Source of the DNA: Chondrilla cf. caribensis
Lineage: Eukaryota; Porifera; Demospongiae; Chondrillida; Chondrillidae
NCBI GenBank assembly: GCA_964020155.1
Contig: OZ026560.1
Span: 5,016,259-5,080,258 of the forward strand
DNA: 64,000 bases
Reading direction: 5' to 3'
Below, piece after piece: positions 21,806 to 32,900 of the stretch. The notes below the pieces were generated by a model. It searched no databases, was not told where the DNA came from, and saw only the letters and a list, made by a program, of their open reading frames with translations. Each line of letters begins with the position of its first letter. Positions within the stretch are counted from its first letter, which is position 1. The position numbers and the translations under genes were made by a program.

Positions 21806-24800
21806 TCAAGTACTGACCGGTTCTGTCTGGCCTTGACCTGCTCGACCCAAACCTGTCCCCTCCTCCCATCCCATCCTTGACAGCAGCTGATGACCAACAT
21901 TGGAGACACTGATCGGCCTGTAGATACATAACATGGGATGAGACCCCTTTGGACAACACAGGCTGCCATTGCACCCTCTAACCTTTGAACAGACGATGAC
22001 TCAGTGAACTGAGGGTACAGTGACTCACTCAATGGAGGCTCGCTTCCTTGCAGCTTACGCCTGAGGGAGACTAGGATCACAATCCTGAGGGGATGGAGAA
22101 CAACACACAACTCACTCACCTCTGGTGAGCTCTGTCCTGATAGTGGGTGGATTGAGGGCCAGCAAACCTCCCAGGACCCTACAGTGGAGACCAAGACATC
22201 TTCATTATCAATAAAGACATGCCTGTTATCACACGAGCAGACCCATGATCAAAAGCGATACACCCACTATCATAATAGACACACCACATCCTTCACCTTC
22301 AGCCCATAGTGTCTCTTCAGCACATCCAGTGTGTTGACCCTGGATTCTTTGGAGCCAACACCACTCCCCACACCACTGGAATCTATTGTGTACAGTTCTT
22401 TCAGTCAGTTTCCATAGTAACCATAAGACCACATGCCTAACAAACCATAGAGGGACTTTCCCTTTGAAAGAGTAGCCTGGGGCAGGCAACCCCCACACAC
22501 CTCCAGACCCTTGTGGATGTGGACGGTGAAGGTCGATCTCCCGATAGACACAGAGTCTCCATGCTCCAGGGGGTGAGGGCTGCTTCTCTCTTTGGACTAA
22601 AACAGAGCAGATCATCTGGTGAGCTCTATCTAAACCACCCATTCCCAGTCCCTAATCCCTCCACCTCCACACACACCACGTCCACCTCCACACACACCAC
22701 GTCCACCTCCACACACACCACTTCCACCTCCACACACACCATATCCACCTCCACACACACCAAGTCCACCTCCACACACACCACTTCCACCTCCACACAC
22801 ACCACTTCCACCTCCACACACACCACGTCCACCTCCACACACACCACTTCCACTTCCACACACACCAAGTCCACCTCCACACACACCACTTCCACTTCCA
22901 CACACACCAAGTCCACCTCCACACACACCAAGTCCACCTCCACACACACCACTTCCACCTCCACACACACCACTTCCACTTCCACACACACCACTTCCAC
23001 TTCCACACACACCAAGTCCACCTCCACACACACCACTTCCACTTCCACACACACCAAGTCCACCTCCACACACACCAAGTCCACCTCCACACACACCACT
23101 TCCACTTCCACACACACCAAGTCCACCTCCACACACACCACTTCCACCTCCACACACACCACGTCCACCTCCACACACACCACTTCCACACACACCATGT
23201 CCACCTCCACACACACACCGTACTTCACTCAATCTCTCTCCGTTAACAAACGTTCCACCAACACTTCCACAGTCCTCAATGTAGAAAAGGTCCTCTTCCT
23301 CATCAAAGCTCACTACAGCATGGAGCTGTGGAATAAGGATACTCAGTCCACACTAATTGCCACACCCTTGCCACACCCATCTGACCTTGCTGACATAGAC
23401 ATCACGTATTCTAACATCATTTCCTTTAGATACTTCTCTACATACAGGGAGCAATATGATCACTAAACCACTATCTTAGTGTGTGTGTGTGTGGTGTAGT
23501 GTGTATGTGTGGTGTGGTGTAGTGTGTGTGTGTGTGTGTGTGTGTGTAAGTGTGCTCGATGTGGCGTTGTTGCCGTGCAAGACACACCTCCCGATGTTGG
23601 CTCCTACTTTAGTAACCACAAACACCTCCCCCTGGCTCAGCTTCTCTGATGACAATGTGACCAGCCGAATACAAGGAGGCCACGACTCCTCCACCCCACC
23701 CACTTTAGGAGAAGAGGCGTGTTTCTCGTTAGCATCAGTCTCCACGATGTCTCCTAGAGACAGCAAATAACACATTTGACCACCAGAGGTAATTACTGTG
23801 AAAGTCAACACATGCATGCTCCCCAGTCATGTGTGTCGCCACATTCCACTCAACAAACTCATGAGGACTCCATTGGGACAGCAATAGGGTAGCAACAGTC
23901 CACATGGACAGATGTTAGTTTTGACTGGGAACACCACACGACTGTCTGTCTGTGCTTGGGTGGAATCTCATGCATCATCTATGGATGAGGTGACTACCTT
24001 GCTATGTGAACAGCTGGGTTCAGTACATTCTTGGTCTGTTCCAAATTAAGGATTATTCCCTATTAAACCATCCTGAGAGGGGGTGGAGTTTCCCCTCAAA
24101 AGGTTCTACACCCAATGCCACACCCAATGCCACACCCATTGTCCACTCAAACACTACATCCAATTCCAATAAAATTGGCCTGAAAGTCAACCAACCAGGC
24201 AGTGGACCAACTCCTGGTGCTCCAGCTGATTGCCAACTGGTGAGACCCCGATTAATGGACCCGGGTGATGGACAAGGTGATGGAGAGTAACCCTCTACAT
24301 AATGGCTGGCTACAAATCAAATTGAAATTGATTCTGAATAGGTAATTCCTGGCGATACCAACTTCCTGTGAGCCTATTAGAAGCTACGTCTATGGGATAT
24401 ACCTTCATTAAGGTAATGAAAGACAATGAATTCATTAACAAGAACAGATAAACACTGCAACATTATTGTAAACAGGTCTTGCTAACACCATAAGCAGTCA
24501 ACAAGGACAGCAATATCCCATTTGAGATTTGCTCCTAAACCACACAAATATCCAAATGCATGCTTCCTAGCCAAGTGGGAGGAAACTTGTTCACGCCCAC
24601 CCACCCACGTACTGCTTTTTCAAATGAGTGATTTGTCAAGGTCAAGAGGACCTTCCTCTGCCCTCCCACCTCTACATGTGAGGTTACAGACAGTTAGGGA
24701 CACGTGGAGATGTTATCAACACAAAGAATAGCATGACGGGATTACAACGATATGAGGGGCTAATGAATACTGTACTGTATGGTGCCGGTCCATGGGGTAA

Positions 24801-25569
24801 CACAAACTTGTTAAGGAGATTATTTTAAGGATTTTAATTTGATATTGATTGAGAAGAGAGGATCGCTGTCAAGTCTACTATGATTGAGAGAAATGGTCCA
24901 TGTTATACAATAGCCACTTCCACCAATCCGATTGGTCCCTCATAATTCAAAGGCTGGTTCCACCAAATCTGTTTGTCCTCGGTATTTTAGCACCACTCCC
25001 ACAAATATATTAGTCTCACTCCTATTGGTCCATGGTATTTCAGCACGAACCAATCGGATTTGGAGGGAGTGGCCACTCCCACCGAGCATGTACAAGTGTG
25101 AAGCCAACCACCCCCTCCAATAGCAAGCATTCCATCTGGTGTGTGAATACACATATACAAATCGGACACATGGAGAACCCACACAGTACACAGTGCAGGA
25201 GGCAGGAGAATGGACATGGGAAGATGGCCCTTTGGAACACAACAATACGCTCAGTTTGGCTCTAATAACACAGAGTTAGTGAGCTATTTGGAGGAAAATA
25301 CACACTTCATTGTTAAAGTGCCAAACAACAGCTGGCAGGATGGGAAACTTGGGGTGTTGTTGGGTGAAACAATGGCTCGTAGAATGTGGAATTTGTGAAC
25401 ACCTAACACAAATAGTCCACCATGGGTGGCTGCAAGGAGGAGCAGACAGCCTGGCTGGAAGGGAATAGCTAAGCTCCATTCAATTACATGCTTGTACATA
25501 AACACACACTCACAAGTATGCACACACACCAGGTACAAAACTCACACATATGTGTATGTACATACACAT

Positions 25570-25639
<70 letters not shown>

Positions 25640-25652
25640 GCACGCACACAAA

Positions 25653-25687
<35 letters not shown>

Positions 25688-26984
25688 ACACCCACACCCA
25701 CACACACACACCTAATTCCTTCTCCTCGTCCTTATCTGGTGCTGCTTGGCTATGGAAGACATACTCTTTAGTGTTCTCATCATAATAGAAATAACTCTTG
25801 TAGTGAACTGAGTAGTACAAACGTGTTGTCTGCAAGGGGTACATACACAGGGTATATACAAGTACATACTTACTAATGCTACTGTATGAGGGTATTGGTC
25901 CTACTGTACGAGGGTATTGGTCCTACTGTACGAGGGTATTGGTCCTACTGTATGAGGGTATTGGTCCTACTGTACGAGGGTATTGGTCCTACTGTACGAG
26001 GGTATTGGTCCTACTGTATGAGGGTATTGGTCCTACTGTACGAGGGTATTGGTCCTACTGTACGAGGTATTGGTCCTACTGTACGAGGTATTGGTCCTAC
26101 TGTACGAGGTATTGGTCCTACTGTACGAGGTATTGGTCCTACTGTACAAGGGTATTGGTCCTACTGTACGAGGTATTGGTCCTACTGTACGAGGTATTGG
26201 TACTACTGTACAAGGGTATTGGTCCTACTGTACGAGGGTATTGGTCCTACTGTACGAGGTATTGGTCCTACTGTACAAGGTATTGGTACTACTGTACGAG
26301 GGTATTGGTACTACTGTACGAGGGTATTGGTCCTACTGTACAAGGTATTGGTCCTACTGTACAAGGTATTGGTCCTACTGTACAAGGTATTGGTCCTACT
26401 GTACAAGGGTATTGGTCCTACTGTACAAGGTATTGGTCCTACTGTACAAGGGTATTGGTCCTACTGTACAAGGTATTGGTCCTACTGTATGAGGGTATTG
26501 GTCCTACTGTACGAGGGTATTGGTCCTACTGTACGAGGGTATTGGTCCTACTGTATGAGGGTATTGGTCCTACTGTACGAGGGTATTGGTCCTACTGTAC
26601 AAGGGTATTGGTCCTACTGTACGAGGTATTGGTCCTACTGTACAAGGGTATAGTCTTGTACATACAATTTGCCCAGTAGCAATGTGCAGTCTAGGAACAC
26701 TTGAATTCCCAGACATGATGGAGTGTCTCCAACAGATGGTGGATAGGACCATTTAGTGAACGATTGACTTTTCGCTATGAGCTTGAATGGAGGAATGATT
26801 CGATCAAGGGGTTGTTATGGCAACCAAGGTACGACATGCAAGTATGTAGCAGTGACAATCATCTCACACACCACGCACACCACGCACACCACACACCACG
26901 CACACCACACACCATGTACACCACACACACACCACACACCATGTACACCACGCACACCACACACACCACGCACCATGTACACCA

Positions 26985-27036
<52 letters not shown>

Positions 27037-27947
27037 GATCGTAATAGAGACCAGACTGGCTGTCAAAGTACAGTCCTGAGGTTGGGTCGTAGACCATCCC
27101 ACATTGAGAGGTCATCCTTTCAGACACCTCACTTATCTTGCTCAACCAGTCTTCCTGCTTCTCCCCCTGGGATGCCACACTGAGCTGAGAGGACTCTTGA
27201 TCCCTACTAACACTGAGCTGAGAGGACTCCTGATCCCTGCTAACACTGAGCTGAGAGGACTCCTGATCCCTGCTAACACTGAGCTGAGAGGACTCCTGAT
27301 CCCTGCTAACACTGAGCTGAGAGGACTCCTGATCCCTGCTAACACTGAGCTGAGAGGACTCTTGATCCCTGCTAACACTGAGCTGAGAGGACACTTGATC
27401 CCTGCTAACACTGAGCTGGGAGGACTCCTGATCCCTGCTAACACTGAGCTGAGAGGAATCTCGATCCCTGCTAACACTGAGCTGAGAGGACTCTTGATCC
27501 CTGCTAACTGGCACTTGATCTGGTGCAGTCATTGGAGCAAGATAACAGCTGTTCGTCTACAAAAAAATCAACCAGGTTACCACTGATAGTGAAGGTATAT
27601 CACTTACCAATTGTCCCAAACCCTTCTTCACCCCTCTCCTTCCTCTCCTCCCCTCCTCTCTCCCTCCCCTCCACCCCTCTCCCTCCTCTCCTCCCCCTCC
27701 CTCCCCTCCTCCCCTCTCCCTCCACTCCTCCAACTCCCTCCCCTCCTCCCCTCTCCCTCCCCTCCTCCCTCCCCTCCTCCCCCTCCCTCCCCTCCTCCCC
27801 TCACACTCACTGGGTCATAGTAGTAACCAGTAGCAGGATGGTAGAAGACTTCTCTTTTCTCATAACCATAATTTTTTTCATCTACTTCAGTAATTTCTCC
27901 TTCTTCAACATCACCTGAATTTAATAAATTTTGAGAATAAAGTACAC

Positions 27948-27997
<50 letters not shown>

Positions 27998-28040
27998 CGT
28001 GATTACATTCTTGCTCAAGTAAATTCATTTGATCTTCCAT
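21806..28040 (-). CDS. AGGF1: AGGF1-like protein: OCRE repeats, FHA and G-patch domains
   Basis: Homologue of angiogenic factor with G-patch and FHA domains, a nuclear RNA-processing-associated protein in vertebrates. Start MEDQMNLLEQECN at 28040 (an acceptor 17 bp upstream leaves room for an earlier exon). An OCRE-type exon follows (27800-27910, VFYHPATGYYYDP). Next is an exon with ten copies of a 10-residue repeat, then CGMVYDPTSGLYFDSQSGLY (27045-27110) and SVHYKSYFYYDENTKEYVFH (25720-25845). The FHA domain is split: IRLVTLSSEKLSQGEVFVVT and GANIGR (23590-23790), LHAVVSFDEEEDLFYIEDCG and TFVNGERL (23228-23330), and LEHGDSVSIGRSTFTVHIHK (22490-22580). The segment VNTLDVLKRHYGLK precedes the G-patch QLLSRMGWEEGTGLGRAGQG, and the stop is at 21806-21808. 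The order matches human AGGF1. The protein ends 9 residues after the G-patch, whereas human AGGF1 continues for about 70. Exons between 23830 and 25720 were not found. Confidence 0.85.
22660..23219. repeat. 18-bp minisatellite within the FHA-domain intron of AGGF1
   Basis: About 31 copies of TCCACCTCCACACACACC with AC/TT, AA/GT and AC/GT variants. They lie between the exon encoding TFVNGERLSEV and the exon encoding LEHGDSVSIG. Two shortened units occur near the start-proximal (higher-coordinate) edge. All six frames are open through it, which creates spurious ORFs of about 200 codons. Confidence 0.92.
24912..25074. mobile_element. short inverted-repeat element (MITE-like), about 163 bp
   Basis: The left end AGCCACTTCCACCAATCCG (continuing ATTGGT) is the reverse complement, with a few mismatches and small gaps, of the right end ACCAATCGGATTTGGAGGGA (continuing GTGGCC). 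The interior contains two diverged direct copies of a segment ending GGTATTT(T/C)AGCAC. No target-site duplication is clear. It lies in an AGGF1 intron. Confidence 0.35.
25573..25712. repeat. CA microsatellite cluster in an AGGF1 intron
   Basis: (CA)n with CAAG, CG and CACACC interruptions, directly after the donor that follows DKDEEKELG on the minus strand. Confidence 0.95.
25880..26655. repeat. 21/22-bp minisatellite of about 36 copies in an AGGF1 intron
   Basis: Tandem copies of TACTGTACGAGGGTATTGGT plus CC, alternating between GAGG (21 bp) and GAGGG (22 bp) forms, with ACAAGG and ATGAGG subtypes. Subtypes come in runs, suggesting stepwise amplification of blocks. It is intronic between two OCRE-type exons. 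Confidence 0.93.
26867..27033. repeat. CACCACACACCATGTACA repeats followed by (CA)n
   Basis: Short compound repeat in the AGGF1 intron beside the exon ending SQSGLYYD. The donor is within the CA tract (minus-strand AGGTGTGTGTG). Confidence 0.85.
27176..27510 (-). repeat. coding 30-bp minisatellite in AGGF1 (ten SSQLSVSRDQ units)
   Basis: About ten tandem 30-bp units inside an AGGF1 exon, encoding SSQLSVSRDQE-like decapeptides that continue directly into unique coding sequence (GEKQEDWLSKISEVSERMTS). The unit length is a multiple of three and variants are mostly conservative (Q to R, E to D or V), so the frame is maintained. Confidence 0.85.
27625..27805. repeat. CCCTCCTCCCCTCTCC polypyrimidine tract in an AGGF1 intron
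   Basis: About 180 bp of almost pure C/T on the plus strand (polypurine in the transcript), between the OCRE exon with HPATGYYYDP and the next exon. Confidence 0.85.
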
Positions 28041-28207
28041 TTCTTTCAAGAAGTGTCTAAAAAAGAAAAAAAAGGCCAGTGAATTGGTCGTCGACCCTTC
28101 ATGCTTGTCTAGACCTATAGCTAGCTAGACGTGTTCAATCACTCGCGTGCTCAAGCGTCTCTTCAGCTACTAACGGCGACAGTGGGGAATCCCCTTTGCT
28201 GTTCAAC
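28041..28207. promoter_or_regulatory. bidirectional promoter of AGGF1 and PUS10
   Basis: 167 bp separate the two divergent start codons. A strong minus-strand acceptor (TTTTTTTAG at about 28058) sits within it, so the true AGGF1 first exon may lie here or overlap the PUS10 promoter. Confidence 0.5.
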
Positions 28208-29627
28208 ATGGCGACTTCTCTAGACCTAATCATTTGTGACAATTGCAGGAATTGCATAGAAGGTGTTGGCGAACAAAAAAATGGTACATTATACAGTTGA
28301 TAGTTCTTCAATGCTTTCTCTCTTTACTCATTATATTTTTCTCTTAGAAACGGATGAAATTGAAGCAAAAAAGCCTCGTATTCCTGTGTGTTGCCTGTGT
28401 TGTGGAGTAAACAATGACTTATATCTGACATCGGTGGTGGAAAAGGTCAAACTAGGACTGGAACAGACTCCCTATGCCGTTTCTTCATTTGCTCTGGGTT
28501 TGATGTTGCCTCCTGCCATTTTGGTACGCCAGCATGCTCTCTCCTTGTACCTGGAGGTACATCCATCGCAGACTGGGTTGAAGGATATGTTGAGACCACA
28601 GTTGGCCCGTGCAGTGAGCACCTCACTCAACTTGAGTTATGACTGTAATTCTGCATTTCGTATCTGTTTGGAGTTTGATCATCCGGAGCTCAGAGGGGAG
28701 TGTGCCTTTCTTGCAACACTCCACCCAAATGCCTTCAAGACCAGCAAAGAGAGGGATAGGAGAGTCCCTGTCATTACTTCCGGTTCCGTCCAGAAAGTGC
28801 TGGACAAGATGCAGTGTAAGGACTACCAGGACAACAACTACTGGCCACCCCCTCCCCTGTTGACAGCTATGAATAATGTTAAAGTGCTGTTCACTCATGA
28901 ATCTATTTATCTTGGTGGTCGTTACAATAAATACTCCAGAGCGTTGAGCCAGACACCTTGGTTGATTGAAGGTCAGAGAAAAACAGCTACTTCGGTCCAG
29001 GAGCTGATAGGAGACCCATTGCTGCGCTTGTATGGGTCGAAGGAAGTGAAGTTTTCATCATCTGGTCGTGAGGATGCAGACGTGAGAATGCTTGGTAGAG
29101 GGCGGCCATTTGCAATTGAAATTGTGAATCCTCACAACCCAAATGTAACACCAGAAGAACTGTCGAGTGTGGCTGACAACATCAACAGTGACAGGCGAAG
29201 GTTTGTGAGAGTCAACAACCTACAGGTGGTCAGCAAAGAGACCTGCGAACGGCTGAAGGAAGGAGAGGAAGAGAAGCGAAAGTGTTACTGTGCATTGGTG
29301 AAGTGTTTGGAGGAGGTACTGCCCATTGACGTGTGCAGCTTGGAAAGGCACAAGAACTTGGTGATCCATCAGAAGACACCTATTCGGGTTCTGCACCGGC
29401 GTTCTCTAGCTACCAGGGAACGTACCATCTTTTCTCTTCGGACAGAATTTGTGAACAGTCGCCACTTCAAGCTCCATCTCTGTACACAGGCAGGAACATA
29501 CGTCAAGGAGTTCATTCATGGTGATTTTGGTCGAACAACCCCAAACATCTGCTCCCTCCTCGGACAAGAGGCAGATATCGTTGCTCTCGATGTGGAAGAG
29601 GTTGTGTTGGACTGGCCCCCCTCCTAG
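28208..29627 (+). CDS. PUS10: tRNA pseudouridine synthase Pus10
   Basis: Makes pseudouridine in the T-loop of tRNA in archaea and animals, and acts in microRNA processing in mammals. Exon 1 (28208-28262) reads MATSLDLIICDNCRNCIE, with the first CxxC pair. After an 85-bp intron, exon 2 (28348-29627) begins ETDEIEAKKPRIPVCCLCCG, carrying the second CxxC pair. Catalytic-domain motifs follow: GGRYNKYSRALSQTPWLIEG, SSSGREDADVRMLGRGRPFA with the catalytic Asp (GREDADVR), KTPIRVLHRRSLATRER, and QAGTYVKEFIHGDFGRTTPN. The end is VVLDWPPS. At about 445 residues it is shorter than human PUS10 (529) because the N-terminal THUMP-side region is trimmed. A GTG-initiated reading of exon 2 into the intron is an artefact. 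It is divergent from AGGF1. Confidence 0.95.
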
Positions 29628-29959
29628 CCACCGGTCTGACAGTGTTCACCTGAACCAGCAGTACTGGTGAACAGACTGCTTTTGTTACTGTTTGACTTGT
29701 GGTCTACTCCAGTGTGCATGGTGTGTGTTGTTTCAGCTAGCTTTGTCTGTTTATTGATACTTTGTTCATATAATTAATAAGTTGTTAGCAAAAATACAGC
29801 ATTGGTCATTCAATATAAATTCACTTCATGATTCACAACATTCAATATAACATTACCAGCCACTACTACTAATTAATGGCTTTGTAATGACTAAGCCTAA
29901 ATGTCCATAGCCTGTTGTGAGAGACCTCACATGTGTGCGTTTCACTAGGATCATGCTAT
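29628..29959. other. convergent 3' region of PUS10 and SCAMP
   Basis: 332 bp, AT-rich, containing both 3' UTRs. A CAATATAAAT-type sequence occurs, but no canonical AATAAA was assigned with confidence. No further gene is seen. Confidence 0.5.
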
Positions 29960-32900
29960 TTACTGAGAACTGGAGGCTGCCTTCACTCCAGTAACAACTG
30001 CTTGCTTGGCAGCTGATCTGACCGTTTTATTGGAAGCAGCAGCCCTTAGTGCTTCTTGTTGAGCCTGCTCTAGTGTGTATCCCGATCGCCTGTAGTATCG
30101 ATGGGTCTACAGGAGCAGTACAAAGAAAAATGGCCGACAGAACTTCTGAAGGGACTCGCTATGTTACCACTCACCATGACAAATAGGAGAATACCAACTC
30201 CAGCCAAAGCAAACCACACCGCAGTGAACAAGAGCATGGCAACCCCCACAACTTTCCCATATATGACATTGTTCTGTTGAGATTCGTCAGTGCTACCCTG
30301 GAGGGCCGTAGCACCCAGCCACAATCCACTGGGGAATACAAAAAGGAGAGCAGGGTATTGTGCAATGCTATATGATGATTGCCCAATAACACAATTTGAT
30401 TATGCAATACTATTAGTGTTAAACGTAGAGCGCGCATATAAAAGGGGGGGGTGGTCACACGTTTACGGAGTTTACGGAACAAAATGGCCGCCTAATGCTT
30501 CTCCCTCGAGAAGAAACAATATACAGTAACTCGTGCTCTACACAATACAAATTCTCCAAAGTGTAATAGAAATTGTATGAACACACAATAGTAATAATAA
30601 CACGGTATTTCCGTAAAAAATCGGTATCAAAATGTGGCATTACATGTTACCCTTACGAGGAAGTATACACGGGAAGAAAATTGCTCTAAAGGAGGCACGG
30701 AGAAGCTTTGGCGGTTCTGTTCGGGAAAAAGGAAGGTTTAAAATCGTCGGGCGTCAGCTTAGATCAGATTTATTCGAGAGAAAATTCACTTTCGAACGAT
30801 TTAGCAGACACCACGCAACTTGAGTAGCTGAAGCCGTGATAACACAAAGTGACACTTCACCGTCTTTCTTCGTGCCGTACAGCGAAGGAATTCTCTTCTT
30901 CTACAGCTATTCAAGCCAGCTAGCGGATGGTAAGCCGTTCGAGGCATGCAATACGTCAAATTCTTCGAAAAGTAAAATTTCTGCTTGGAAAAGCGAACAA
31001 CAAAGATCAAAAACAATTGCTTAGTGTATAAACGTGCGTTGTTCTTTTTATCATTGTTAATGCTTGTTAACAGCTATCGTTAGGACGAAAAGAAGCCTTT
31101 TTAGAAGAGAGCTTCTTTGCGTCCGTTTGAAACTCGCGCTCAATAATGTTTTCACGGTGTGTAACCACCCCCCCTTTTATAGTCGAATCCCCGACACCTC
31201 CAAACACGCGAGGCGAAGATTCCGTACACGTAAGCTACGCGTTTATAAAAGCACGCTCTACGTTTAAGATAACAGAAAGCATATTGACAGCACCTACTTC
31301 TAGCACAGTCTCACAGACTAGACGGCTCACACAGTGAAGGTAGGTTCATAACATGTCCAGGTTACAAGTGTGTGCATGTGTGCACTCAAAGCACTTACGC
31401 CGCTCCAAGGTTGATGAACCCCACTCCATTCAAGACCCAACAGGCGATTTGCAGACCAAACATCAGAAAGAACCACATGAAGGAGAGTGAGCTGTCCTTC
31501 CTGCAGGAGTGCAACACAGTGGTGGTGGTGGTGACACAAATTCTCTACCAAACGTTTGACCAACCACATAACCCTAATGTTTAAAGACAATATTAATTTT
31601 ATACAGTCCAATGCACATTGCTAGCCCCTGTTACATGGTGTAGTTGGTGCTGGTGGTGAACATGGTGTATGTGGTGCTGATGGTGAACATGGTGTATGTA
31701 GTGATGGTGGTGAACATGGTGTATGTAGTGCTGGTGTTGAACATGGTGTATGTGGTGCTGGTGGTGAACATGGTGTATGTAGTGCTGGTGGTGAACATGG
31801 TGTATGTAGTGCTGGTGGTGAACATGGTGTATGTGGTGCTGGTGGTGAACATGGTGTACGCGGTGCTGGTGGTGAACATGGTGTACGTAGTGCTGGTGGT
31901 GAACATGGTGTGTGGTGCTGGGCGTGAACATGGTGTACGTAGGCTGTGCTGGTGATGACTATGATACAAGTGAACCAGTCTCACCTAAAGGCCCTGTATA
32001 TGGGCATGTACCAACACACCAGGGAGAGAAGGGGATAGAGAAGAAGGTAGATAATAGAAAAGGCAAAGGAAGTCCCAAAATATTGTAGATTAAGAGCAGC
32101 TGAGGTGGTCCACACGAACAGGCCGAGTAGCAGGATAATGCAGTTCACCAAGAGAGCCCCACAGTAAACTGGAGGACAAATCACAGAAGAATCAATGTAT
32201 CCTCAATATCTGATTACAACAATCCTCTCTTACCAGCCCAAAGGATCAAAAGACCCCTCATTATCCATCTTTGTCCTTCAGGAACCTCATCTGAGATGTT
32301 GTGATAGAAGCAAGGCTTGATGGGGAACCACTTGGGGAGAGGGGGGAAGTTGTTGGGACGAGCTGTACCAGAAGGTGAGGAGATTGTTACGAACTGACAA
32401 GATTGGAACACAATGAGACATACTAAAACTGAAACTATAGACACAACAAAGAACTGAAACTGTAGACATAACAAACTAGTAGACCTGTAGACAAAACATA
32501 CAACTGAGCCTGTAGACAGGAGACACTGCTGAAGTGACACTCACATTTTGGCTCCTGGTTAGACTTAGGTTCATTTTGAGATGGTTTAGAATCATCTACA
32601 ACTAAATCTACCTCTACAAGTTCTGAGGATTTTGTTTGGCTTTTGGACTTTGACATTTCCTCACTACATTCCTGTCTAACCATGTAAACACCATATCAAC
32701 AATACCCTAGTGCGCCTCAGATGGAATTTGGTACTAGAGTTGTGGCTGACAAATCTACATTGTTCTTGTACAAGTTACATACCTCATAAAGTAACACTTT
32801 GTATTGGAACACACTCCCATATAGGCACTGTACTGAAACACCCTCCCATATAGGCACTGCAACACTTTGCACTGGAACACCCTCCCATATAGGCACTGCA

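Larger units (their letters stand above)
23830..25715. other. large AGGF1 intron or unread exons
   Basis: Nearly 1.9 kb between the first FHA exon and an OCRE-type exon. I found no exon with matching splice signals. The human protein has an acidic linker here, so low-conservation exons may be missed. It contains the inverted-repeat element at 24912-25074 and the CA tract at 25573-25712. Confidence 0.4.

Noticed and set aside
22513..23466. Plus-strand Ser/Thr-rich mucin-like ORF and several minus-strand Cys/Gly/Val repeat ORFs of about 200 codons
   Set aside because: All are readings of the 18-bp minisatellite, which is open in every frame. Splice-consistent FHA exons flank it on the minus strand.
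25876..26679. 267-codon YWSYCTRVLVLLYEG repeat ORF
   Set aside because: This is the 21/22-bp intronic minisatellite of the AGGF1 gene. It has no start context, splice support or unique coding sequence.
30632..30823. 63-codon basic ORF inside the TTAA-flanked element
   Set aside because: Too short and without transposase motifs. It is likely chance coding within a non-autonomous element.
32555..32683. Exon-like open segment in SCAMP (SQTKSSELVEVDLVVDDS) with acceptor- and donor-like edges
   Set aside because: Neither acceptor keeps the reading frame between the coiled-coil exon (phase 1 end) and the RPNNFPPLPK exon, which join directly in frame. It could be a poison or alternative exon but is unsupported.
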